The translations under genes and the position numbers were made by a program. Positions 6,419 through 13,052 of a stretch of DNA of 15,090 bases are shown piece after piece. The notes under the pieces are model-generated. The model did not search any database. It saw only the letters and a program-made list of their open reading frames with translations, and was not told where the DNA came from. The stretch comes from Planctomycetota bacterium (GTDB lineage Bacteria; Planctomycetota; UBA1135): positions 1 through 15,090 of the forward strand of contig JAQBVK010000025.1 of the NCBI GenBank assembly GCA_027623585.1, read 5' to 3'. Position 1 is the first letter of the stretch. Every line of letters starts with the position of its first letter.

Positions 6419-6955
6419 TCAGCCCTTTTCTGGGCGCGCGGGCGGTCCGTACACGCAGAATCGGAACTTCAGCAGCCCCTCGGACTGTTCTTCGCCTTGT
6501 TTCAGTAGGGGCAACTCGTCAAGGCGGGGGAAGAAGCTGTCGCAGCCGTGTGTCCCGAGCACCCGGGTCAGCAGGATGCGAGCGCAATTCGGGTGTGCGA
6601 GCGCTTCGGCATAGATCTGGGAGCCGCCAATCACGAAACCTTCGCCGCCCTCGTCGCGCACGCATTCCCAGGCCTCGGCGAAGGATGCCGCTCGGTGTGC
6701 GCCGGGAAAATCGAGCGTCGGCTGCCGTGTGATCACGAGGTTGCGGCGCTCCGGCAGGGGCCGGAACCGCGGCGGGATGGAATCCCAAGTTTTGCGGCCC
6801 ATGATGACCGCATTCGCGCCGCCGCCCGCTCCGGTCGTAACTCGCCGGAAGAACTCCATGTCCGCCTTCAAGCGCCACGGCAAGCCGCCGCCACGGCCGA
6901 TTCCGCCCTCCTCGTCCACCGCGGCGATCACCGTGAATCCGGCTGCGGAGTTCAC
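6419..6955 (-). CDS. folA: Dihydrofolate reductase
   Basis: The enzyme reduces dihydrofolate with NADPH to tetrahydrofolate, renewing the cofactor that thymidylate synthase oxidises. The product is 178 residues, close to the family norm. Motifs in order are FTVIAAVDEEGGIG, LPWRLKADMEFFRRVT with the substrate-binding Asp, NAVIMGRKTWDSIP, LVITRQP, and FVIGGSQIYAEAL with the NADPH-binding Gly-Gly. The start is a GTG at 6955 that overlaps the thyA stop by 4 bp (GTGA), with GAGG 7 nt upstream inside thyA, so the pair should be translationally coupled. The C-terminal tail is short and unremarkable. Confidence 0.95.
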   Translation of the reverse strand: MNSAAGFTVIAAVDEEGGIGRGGGLPWRLKADMEFFRRVTTGAGGGANAVIMGRKTWDSIPPRFRPLPERRNLVITRQPTLDFPGAHRAASFAEAWECVRDEGGEGFVIGGSQIYAEALAHPNCARILLTRVLGTHGCDSFFPRLDELPLLKQGEEQSEGLLKFRFCVYGPPARPEKG

Positions 6956-7734
6956 ACTGCGACCTCGAAGCGGATGAAGGGATGGTGCTCGTAGTGAAGC
7001 AGCGTGAAGTCTTCGAAGTTCAGGGCGTCGATCGGCTTCGCGGCGATGAGCACCTCGGGCAAGGGCTTCGGTTCACGCTCGAGCTGTTTGCGCAGGCCGT
7101 CGACGTGATTGGCGTAGACGTGCAGATCTCCAAAAGTGTGAACGAAAACTCCGGGCGTGAGCCCGGTTTCCCGCGCCACGATCATCAGCAACAGCGCATA
7201 GGAGGCGATGTTGAAGGGAACGCCGAGCGCGAGGTCGGCCGAGCGCTGGTAGAGCTGCAGATCGAGGCGCTCGCCTTCTCGGACCGAGAACTGGAACAGC
7301 GCGTGGCAGGGCGGCAAGCGCATGAGCGGAAGATCCGCCACGTTCCAGGCGCTGACCAGCATGCGCCGTGAGTCCGGGTTCTCCCGGATCTGGCGCAGCA
7401 CCTCGGCGATCTGGTCGTGCCCGCGGCCTCCCCAACTGCGCCACTGCGCGCCGTAAATCGGGCCGAGATCTCCGTTCTCATCGGCCCAGGCGTCCCAGAT
7501 CGGGGTGTGCTGAGTGAGGTCGTCACGGACGTTGGTGGAGCCGCGCAAGAACCAGAGCAACTCCCGAACCACGGCCGAAAACAGGACCTTCTTGGTGGTC
7601 AGCAGCGGGAAGCCCTGCCGTAGGTCGAAACGAGTCTGGACCCCAAACAAGGAGAGCGTTCCGGTGCCCGTCCGATCGCTGCGCCGTTCCCCCTCATCGA
7701 GGACGGTCCGAACAAGGTCCAGGTAGCTGCGCAT
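6952..7734 (-). CDS. thyA: Thymidylate synthase (ThyA type)
   Basis: ThyA methylates dUMP to dTMP with methylene-tetrahydrofolate, which becomes dihydrofolate and is recycled by the adjacent folA product. The 260 residues match the short E. coli-like class. Signatures are RTGTGTLSLFG, PLLTTKKV, IYGAQWRSWGG, the active-site LPPCHALFQF with Cys143, the dUMP-binding QRSADLALGVPFNIASYA, and HTFGDLHVYANH. The start ATG at 7734 has no Shine-Dalgarno and follows a C-rich leader. It is the first gene of the leftward thyA-folA unit and diverges from the protease gene at 7833 across about 100 bp. Confidence 0.96.
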   Translation of the reverse strand: MRSYLDLVRTVLDEGERRSDRTGTGTLSLFGVQTRFDLRQGFPLLTTKKVLFSAVVRELLWFLRGSTNVRDDLTQHTPIWDAWADENGDLGPIYGAQWRSWGGRGHDQIAEVLRQIRENPDSRRMLVSAWNVADLPLMRLPPCHALFQFSVREGERLDLQLYQRSADLALGVPFNIASYALLLMIVARETGLTPGVFVHTFGDLHVYANHVDGLRKQLEREPKPLPEVLIAAKPIDALNFEDFTLLHYEHHPFIRFEVAV

Positions 7735-7832
7735 GGGGATTCGGGCCGAAGATTCCAGTTGGCGATTCTAAGAATCCGGTAGGCTGGGGTGAGGCTCCCT
7801 GCCGATTCTGGCTCCTCAGCCCCACCCTCATC
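7735..7832. promoter_or_regulatory. Divergent thyA/protease intergenic region with a palindrome and a leader hairpin
   Basis: These 98 bp must hold the promoters of both diverging genes. GATTCT-A-AGAATC (7764-7776) is a perfect 6-bp inverted repeat around one base, AT-rich in a GC-rich setting, and so could be an operator or overlap a -10 element. Closer to the protease ATG, GGGGTGAGG (7786-7794) pairs with CCTCA (7814-7818) and CCCC (7820-7823), with one bulged G, around a 19-nt loop. I could not assign a clear -35/-10 pair on either strand. Confidence 0.4.
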
Positions 7833-10238
7833 ATGATTCTCACGAGCATCGCTCTTCTGCTTCCGTTGGCCGCACAGCAAGCGGCTGCACCCGACGCCGA
7901 GATCCGGACCATCAAAACCGGCTCCGTCGTCGCCCAAACTTGGACTGTTCCGGCCGCCGGTGGCGCCGAGGAAGCCTGGTTCCGCCTGTCCTACGACGGG
8001 GGCCAGAGCTTCACGCGCGACCGTTCGCTGCCGTACGAAATCATGCTCCGCTACGCGGAGTTCGACCCGCTTGGCGTCGGTGAGCCGAGCATTCCTGATG
8101 AGCTGAAGGCAGGCGAAGGCAATCGCCTGTGGATCGTCCAGTACGTGACGCCCGGCACCAACGAGTGGCGGGAGCAGATCCGCGCCGCCGGCGCCATCGA
8201 CCACCGCTTCCTGGCCTGGCACAGCAACGTCTGGGAGATGGACGCGGCCACCGCGGCAGCGGTGCAGACCCTGCCCTTCGTGCGCTGGGTCGGCGCTTTC
8301 CATCCGGTCTACAAGTTGGAGGACGCCGTCTTCGCGGCTTGGAGCGAGGGCACCCTGGCGCCGCACCGCTTCAACGTCGAAGTGGCGGCTTGGGGCACTC
8401 AGCACAAAGACGAGCTCGTGCCGTTGATCGGCGATCTCGGCGCCACCGTGCTGAAGGCGATCCCCGAAGGCTGGGTGATCGAGGCCTACCTGACGCCGGT
8501 GCAAGTCGTCGCACTGGCGAATCATCCGCACGTGATCGGCCTGGACCGCGTGGGCGATCCGGAAAACGACATGGACAACGCGCGCGTGTTGATGGGCTCG
8601 AACTACATCGAGACACAGGCCGGATGGACCGGCCAAGGCGTGCGCGCCGAAGTCATGGACGGCGGCGTGGACAAGGTGCACGCCGACTGGCCCGGCGCCA
8701 GCACGCCGATCCTCCACGGATCGGTGAGTGACGGCGACGCGCACGGCACTTGCACCTACGGCATCAACTTCGCCGACGGGCTGTCGGCGCCGGGCGGCAA
8801 TACGCGCGGCATCTTGCCCGACTACGGCTCGCTCGGGAACCGCTACACCCACACCGCGGAGTGCGTGAACAGCACCTACCGCGCGGTGTTCCAGTCGAAC
8901 TCATGGGGCGGCTCACTCACGACGCAGTACAACAGCACCTCGCAGGAGATGGACGACATCATCTACCTGAACGACTTCTCGATCCTGCAGTCGCAGTCCA
9001 ACACTGGAAACCAGAGTTCCCGCCCGCAGGCTTGGGCCAAGAACATCATTTCGGTCGGGGGCATGCGCCACTACAACAACACCAACGACAACGATGATGC
9101 TTGGTCGGGTGGTGGTTCGATCGGCCCTGCGGCCGACGGCCGCATCAAGCCGGACATCGCGTGCTGGTACGACTCGGTGTGGACTTCGGACTCGGATCCG
9201 GGCGGCTATGCCAGCGGTGACGACTACACCGCGTTCAGCGGCACCTCTGCTGCGACGCCGATCACCGCCGGACACCTCGGTCTCATCTACCAGATGTGGC
9301 ACGAGGACGCCTTCAACAACAGCCCGACCGGCAGCGAAGTCTTCTACAGCCGCCCGCACAACACGCTCGCGAAGGCGATGCTGCTGAACACCACGCAGCA
9401 GTGGTCCTTCGCTGGCACCGGCCACGACCGGACGCGCACCCACCAAGGCTGGGGCCGTCCGGACGTCGACACGCTCTACGACGATCGCAACGAAGTCTTC
9501 TACGTCAACGAAGAGTACGTGCTCACCGAAGGCGGCAGCCAGAGTTGGAGCGTGACGGTGCCGGCCGGTCAGCCGGAGTTCCGCGCCACGATGGTCTACA
9601 TCGATCGTGCAGGCACCACCAACAGTTCGCTGCACCGCATCAACGACCTCTCCTTGCGCGTCACTGCGCCGGGCGGAGCGGTCTACTGGGGCAACAACGG
9701 TTTGCTTGCGGCGACGACCAGCACGAGCGGTGGCGTCTCGAACACCAAGGACACCGTCGAGCAGGTGATCGTCAACAGCCCGGCCGCCGGCATCTGGGTC
9801 GTGGACGTGTTCGCTGACGAGGTCAACCAGGACAGCCACGCGGAAACCGGCGCCGTCGACGTCGATTTCGCACTGGTGGTGCGGCCGGTCACGGGCAGCA
9901 CAGGCGGAGATCCGATCAACACCATCACGTTGAGCGGCGTCACGACCCCGAACACCGGCGTTCCTTACGCCTACAGCTACTCCAACGCGCCGGCGAGCAG
10001 CCAGACGTTCTTGTACGCGAGCAGGCAGTTGAACGGCAGCGTGGTCAACGGGCATCCGCTGGACATTGGCCCGAACCTCAGGTTGCTCGACGTGCAAACT
10101 TCACTGTCCAACGGCGCGGGCACCTTCTTCGTGCGCGTTCCGAACAGCATGTCCGGCCGCACGGGGCACCTCGAGATCCTCTGCAACGGACCGCAAGGGT
10201 TCCGGGACTCGAACGCCCTGACTCTGAACGTCCAGTAG
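7833..10238 (+). CDS. Secreted subtilisin-like serine protease (S8, KP-43-like), multidomain
   Basis: The 801-residue precursor starts with a hydrophobic signal-like segment (residues 1-20) that has no Lys or Arg. Two propeptide-like (I9-like) units follow at about 99-165 (LWIVQYVTPG ... VRWVGAFHPVYKL) and 180-243 (FNVEVAAWG ... HVIGLDRV). The catalytic domain spans about 255-545: Asp276 in VMDGGVDKVHAD, His304 in DAHGTCTYGI, a probable oxyanion Asn near 393 in SNTGNQ, and Ser472 in FSGTSAATPITAGHL. SRPQAWAKNIISVGG and a jelly-roll-like region at about 565-690 resemble Bacillus KP-43. Residues about 695-801 form an extra beta-rich domain I do not recognise. The Asp and His motifs depart from the usual D-T/S-G and HGTH. 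It has no Shine-Dalgarno and is transcribed alone. An extracellular or periplasmic protein-degrading role is likely. Confidence 0.9.
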   Translation: MILTSIALLLPLAAQQAAAPDAEIRTIKTGSVVAQTWTVPAAGGAEEAWFRLSYDGGQSFTRDRSLPYEIMLRYAEFDPLGVGEPSIPDELKAGEGNRLWIVQYVTPGTNEWREQIRAAGAIDHRFLAWHSNVWEMDAATAAAVQTLPFVRWVGAFHPVYKLEDAVFAAWSEGTLAPHRFNVEVAAWGTQHKDELVPLIGDLGATVLKAIPEGWVIEAYLTPVQVVALANHPHVIGLDRVGDPENDMDNARVLMGSNYIETQAGWTGQGVRAEVMDGGVDKVHADWPGASTPILHGSVSDGDAHGTCTYGINFADGLSAPGGNTRGILPDYGSLGNRYTHTAECVNSTYRAVFQSNSWGGSLTTQYNSTSQEMDDIIYLNDFSILQSQSNTGNQSSRPQAWAKNIISVGGMRHYNNTNDNDDAWSGGGSIGPAADGRIKPDIACWYDSVWTSDSDPGGYASGDDYTAFSGTSAATPITAGHLGLIYQMWHEDAFNNSPTGSEVFYSRPHNTLAKAMLLNTTQQWSFAGTGHDRTRTHQGWGRPDVDTLYDDRNEVFYVNEEYVLTEGGSQSWSVTVPAGQPEFRATMVYIDRAGTTNSSLHRINDLSLRVTAPGGAVYWGNNGLLAATTSTSGGVSNTKDTVEQVIVNSPAAGIWVVDVFADEVNQDSHAETGAVDVDFALVVRPVTGSTGGDPINTITLSGVTTPNTGVPYAYSYSNAPASSQTFLYASRQLNGSVVNGHPLDIGPNLRLLDVQTSLSNGAGTFFVRVPNSMSGRTGHLEILCNGPQGFRDSNALTLNVQ

Positions 10239-10245
10239 GCATCAA

Positions 10246-10272
10246 CACGCTGCGACTCAACGTCGCAGCGTG
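10246..10272. other. Perfect 11-bp hairpin at the convergent junction
   Basis: CACGCTGCGAC (10246-10256) and GTCGCAGCGTG (10262-10272) form a perfect stem with loop TCAAC, which contains the lplA stop codon. On the minus strand the hairpin is followed by TTGAT, a weak T-run, so it may help end the gcv operon transcript. On the plus strand no T-run follows. Confidence 0.55.
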
Positions 10273-10988
10273 AAGGCCGGGTCCGCGTACTTTGCGCGGA
10301 CCCGGCTTGTTGCTTGACGCTCGGCCTCGCTCCACGCGCCGGGCACGAAGGCGTAACCCAGCGCGGCGCCCAATGCTTCCGCGAGCGCGTCGCGATCCGG
10401 CTCGCGACCGAGCGCAGCGATGCCGGGATTTTCGCGCGGGCGCTCCAGCACCAGCGAGCCATGGAAGAGGATCCAGCCCTCGCGCCGTCGCGCGGCGCTG
10501 CCGAGCAGTTTGCGGTCCCCGAGCGTGAGGTCGAGGGGGGAGGAGTCCTCGAAGCACCACGCGCTGCCAGCGCGGTCGCTGCTCAAGCGCGGAGCGCCGC
10601 GCACGGCGACGGGTGCCCCGGCCTGTTGGGAGAGTTCGGTCGCGAGGGCGTCGTGGATCGCGCGCATCGCTTTGCCCGGGCCGCCGCCGAGCGCTCCGCG
10701 CTCCGGCGCGCAGAGCGAATACGTGAGCTCGTGCTCGTGCAAGATCGCCTTCCCGCCGGTCATGCGCCGGACGATCGCGCCGCCGCGCGCGCGCACGGCG
10801 TCGAGCGGCAGGGCAGGGGCGTTCTGAAACCAACCGAGCGAGAGCGTCGGACGGGCCCAACGATAGAAGCGCAAACTGGGGGCTTCACGCAAAGCCAGCA
10901 AGGCTTCATCACGCGCCATGTTCTCGGCGCCGTCGAGCGCCTCGTCGTCGAGGCGCCGCGCGGGGGCGCGTGCAATTTCCGCGCTCAT
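10257..10988 (-). CDS. Lipoate-protein ligase A / octanoyltransferase (LplA/LipM family)
   Basis: The 243-residue protein belongs to the biotin/lipoate A/B protein ligase fold, which attaches lipoate or octanoate to a Lys of lipoyl domains. Motifs are LRFYRWARPTLSLGWFQ, the lipoate-binding IVRRMTGGKAILHEHELTYSL, and DLTLGDRKLLGSAARR followed by GWILFHGSL. Cys145 in WCFEDSS falls close to the catalytic Cys of B. subtilis LipM (Cys150 as I recall), while the Lys of GDRKLLGSA is the residue LplA uses. LipM-type octanoyltransfer and LplA-type ligation are both possible, so no symbol is given. The ATG overlaps the upstream stop by 4 bp (ATGA), with AGGA 9 nt before it. Operon membership with gcvPA/gcvPB suggests that the target is GcvH. 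The last codons also encode a terminator hairpin read on the other strand. Confidence 0.88.
   Translation of the reverse strand: MSAEIARAPARRLDDEALDGAENMARDEALLALREAPSLRFYRWARPTLSLGWFQNAPALPLDAVRARGGAIVRRMTGGKAILHEHELTYSLCAPERGALGGGPGKAMRAIHDALATELSQQAGAPVAVRGAPRLSSDRAGSAWCFEDSSPLDLTLGDRKLLGSAARRREGWILFHGSLVLERPRENPGIAALGREPDRDALAEALGAALGYAFVPGAWSEAERQATSRVRAKYADPAFTLRR
10276..10315 (+). terminator. Probable intrinsic terminator of the protease gene, inside the lplA 3' end
   Basis: GCCGGGTCCGCG (10276-10287) and CGCGGACCCGGC (10295-10306) form a perfect 12-bp stem with a 7-nt loop. TTGTTGCTT follows at 10307-10315, a T-rich though interrupted tail. It lies 38 bp after the protease stop but entirely within the last codons of the oppositely oriented lplA-like gene. 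Confidence 0.7.
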
Positions 10989-13036
10989 CGCTGCGGTTCC
11001 TGCCAGCGAATCAGATGGTCGGTCGCGGCGAGGCGCGCGCGCCCCCAGCGTCGCAGAGCCTCGTGCTCCGCGCCGAGCTGGAGTGCGGGCAGGAGATGCT
11101 GCGGCGAGCCGGGATCAAAGCGCCACGGATGCTCGCCAAAAGCGTCTTCACTGAGCGCCGCGTTCCGGCCGACGACGAGGCTCTCGCTTTGCTCAAGGTG
11201 GTAGACGCGCGGTTTGCGGTGCGGATCGAAGATGGAGGATCCGAAACTCATCCAACTGCCCGCAGGCAGCGTCAGGTGCATCAGCGAGGCGAGCAGGTCC
11301 AGATGACCGACCGGCTGTTCCGTGTCCAGCGGAGGCATGGGTCGCAAGGCCTCGGGCAGGTGTAACCACAGCGGGACGCCGAAGCGATCGAAGGCGTCCT
11401 CTTTGCGATAGCGCGCATAGTCGAAGGTGTTGTGATCACCGGTCACGGCGAGCACGGTGCGCCCCAGAGTGCCGTCCACCGCAAGACCATCGAGGAAATC
11501 GCCAAGCGCGTGCAGCGAGTACTGGAGGCCGCGCAGCCGGCCCTCCGCGACGCCGGGTTGCAAGGTGGCCGCGAGCTCTGCCGGCGGCGTCATGGCAGGC
11601 AGATTGAATCGCTCCATCCACTCGAAAGGCGGATGGTTGCTGGCTGTGAGCACGACGACGTAGAGCGGGCGCTCTGCGTTGCGCATGCGCTCACGCAACC
11701 AGCGGAAGGTGTGCTCGTCGAAGGTCTTCCAGTAGGCGAGCTGATCGGAGCCAAGTCCGAGCTTGGCGTGGATCGCGGGCTGACCGACGACCTCTTGGAA
11801 TCCTTGGCGCGGCAAGAAACGATCGATCTTGCGCCAGGTCGTGGAGCCGCCGTAGAGGAACAGCGTGTCGTAACCGGCAGCCGCGAAGAATCCGGCGGGC
11901 GCGGTGGGCATCGTTTCGCCGGCCCAGCGTGATTGGGAAAGATAAGTGGTGTTGGGCCGATTTGGAAGGCCGGTGGAGAGCGCGGTGAGCGTGCCGATGG
12001 TGCCATCGGCCTCTGGCAACGCGCGCGAGAAGAGGGTCCCCTCAGGCAGATGGCGCGCGAAACCGCCGAGCAGGTCGAAGTCCGGACCGTGATAGCGCAA
12101 GAGATGCGAGCCGAGGCTCTCCATCAGCAGTACCACGACGTGCGGCGGTGTGGACGCGGCGGGCGAGGTGGAGATCTGGCGCGGCAGCGGCGCCGGGGTA
12201 TGGGCGCGAAGCAGGGCGATCGCGCCGGCGCGGTCGAGATCCGGCGGGACTTCGGCGCCGAGGAAGGCGCCGAAGGCCTCGGACGGATCGGCGAAGCCGA
12301 GGCGGGGCGCGAGCGGGCTGGAGTCCTCTGCGAGACGAGCGGAGAAAGCTTCCTTCAGCGAGTACGGGCCGTTCAAGGCGCAGAGGTTCACGAAGGCGTG
12401 CTGTGATACCGATGCCATCCGCGCGCGCAACGGGAAGCGTCCGAGCGAGCCGCGCATGGCCGCAGCGGTGGCGAACAGCAACAAGACCGCGATGACGGCG
12501 CGCGTCGGGCCGCGCGCGCCCCATTCCGCGGGCGCATGGTGAGGCGCGAGCACTCGCCGCAGGGTCCAGCGCAGCGCGAAGCCGAAGGCCGCTGCGCTCA
12601 GCAGCACCAACGGAATGGGATAGAGATCCCAGATCATCGTCAGCACCGCGGTGGTGTGATCTTCGAAGAAGCCGAAGACCATGACGTTGAGGCGATCCTG
12701 ATAGAAGCCGTAGAAGCTGAAGTCCACCAGAGCGACCAGCGCAATCAGCAGCGTGGACCAGAAGAACCAATGGCGCGCGAAGCCGAGCCAACGCGCGGGA
12801 CCGCCGGGTCGGCCGCGCGCGAGCATCACCATCAACGCGAGGATCGCAGGCAGCGCGAAGTAGGCGAGCACCAACAGGTCGAAGCGCGCGCCGAGCAGCG
12901 CGGCGCGCGCCCAGTCGGCGCGTTCGGCCGCGCGCGCTGCCGGATCACCGTGCGCGAAGTAGAACGCTGCGCGCGCCGCCCCGAGCAGCAGCAGGAGAAT
13001 CCCCTGCAACAGGAAGAAGCGGCGCAGGACGTTCAC
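10985..13036 (-). CDS. LTA synthase family membrane sulfatase-like phosphotransferase
   Basis: The 683-residue protein has five hydrophobic segments (about 8-28, 53-75, 90-112, 135-155 and 180-195). An external alkaline-phosphatase/sulfatase-fold domain begins near residue 300, the layout of LtaS. Metal and catalytic landmarks are VVLLMESLG with Glu306, DGTIGTLTALSTGLP with Thr346 or Thr349 as nucleophile, the landmark YGGSTTWRKIDRFLPRQGF, TASNHPPF, and VTGDHNTF with Asp534-His535. LtaS-type enzymes move phosphoglycerol or related groups from phospholipid to a glycan or lipid. Here the acceptor is unknown, and lipoteichoic acid is not expected in a diderm. The start is taken as the GTG at 13036; a TTG at 13039 is the alternative, and neither has a good Shine-Dalgarno. 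It lies 16 bp behind gcvPB and overlaps the lplA-like gene by 4 bp. Confidence 0.88.
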   Translation of the reverse strand: MNVLRRFFLLQGILLLLLGAARAAFYFAHGDPAARAAERADWARAALLGARFDLLVLAYFALPAILALMVMLARGRPGGPARWLGFARHWFFWSTLLIALVALVDFSFYGFYQDRLNVMVFGFFEDHTTAVLTMIWDLYPIPLVLLSAAAFGFALRWTLRRVLAPHHAPAEWGARGPTRAVIAVLLLFATAAAMRGSLGRFPLRARMASVSQHAFVNLCALNGPYSLKEAFSARLAEDSSPLAPRLGFADPSEAFGAFLGAEVPPDLDRAGAIALLRAHTPAPLPRQISTSPAASTPPHVVVLLMESLGSHLLRYHGPDFDLLGGFARHLPEGTLFSRALPEADGTIGTLTALSTGLPNRPNTTYLSQSRWAGETMPTAPAGFFAAAGYDTLFLYGGSTTWRKIDRFLPRQGFQEVVGQPAIHAKLGLGSDQLAYWKTFDEHTFRWLRERMRNAERPLYVVVLTASNHPPFEWMERFNLPAMTPPAELAATLQPGVAEGRLRGLQYSLHALGDFLDGLAVDGTLGRTVLAVTGDHNTFDYARYRKEDAFDRFGVPLWLHLPEALRPMPPLDTEQPVGHLDLLASLMHLTLPAGSWMSFGSSIFDPHRKPRVYHLEQSESLVVGRNAALSEDAFGEHPWRFDPGSPQHLLPALQLGAEHEALRRWGRARLAATDHLIRWQEPQR

Positions 13037-13052
13037 CAAGCGCCGTTTCCAA

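Noticed and set aside
5170..6732. 520-residue plus-strand open frame opposite the PilX-like gene and folA
   Set aside because: The His/Val/Asp/Ala-rich translation has no domain, while the minus strand has recognisable motifs and ribosome sites.
7599..8852. 417-residue minus-strand open frame opposite the protease start
   Set aside because: It overlaps the thyA start and the protease N-terminus, and shows no family features.
8913..10097. 394-residue minus-strand open frame opposite the protease catalytic domain
   Set aside because: The protease motifs on the plus strand are unmistakable; this frame is an antisense shadow.
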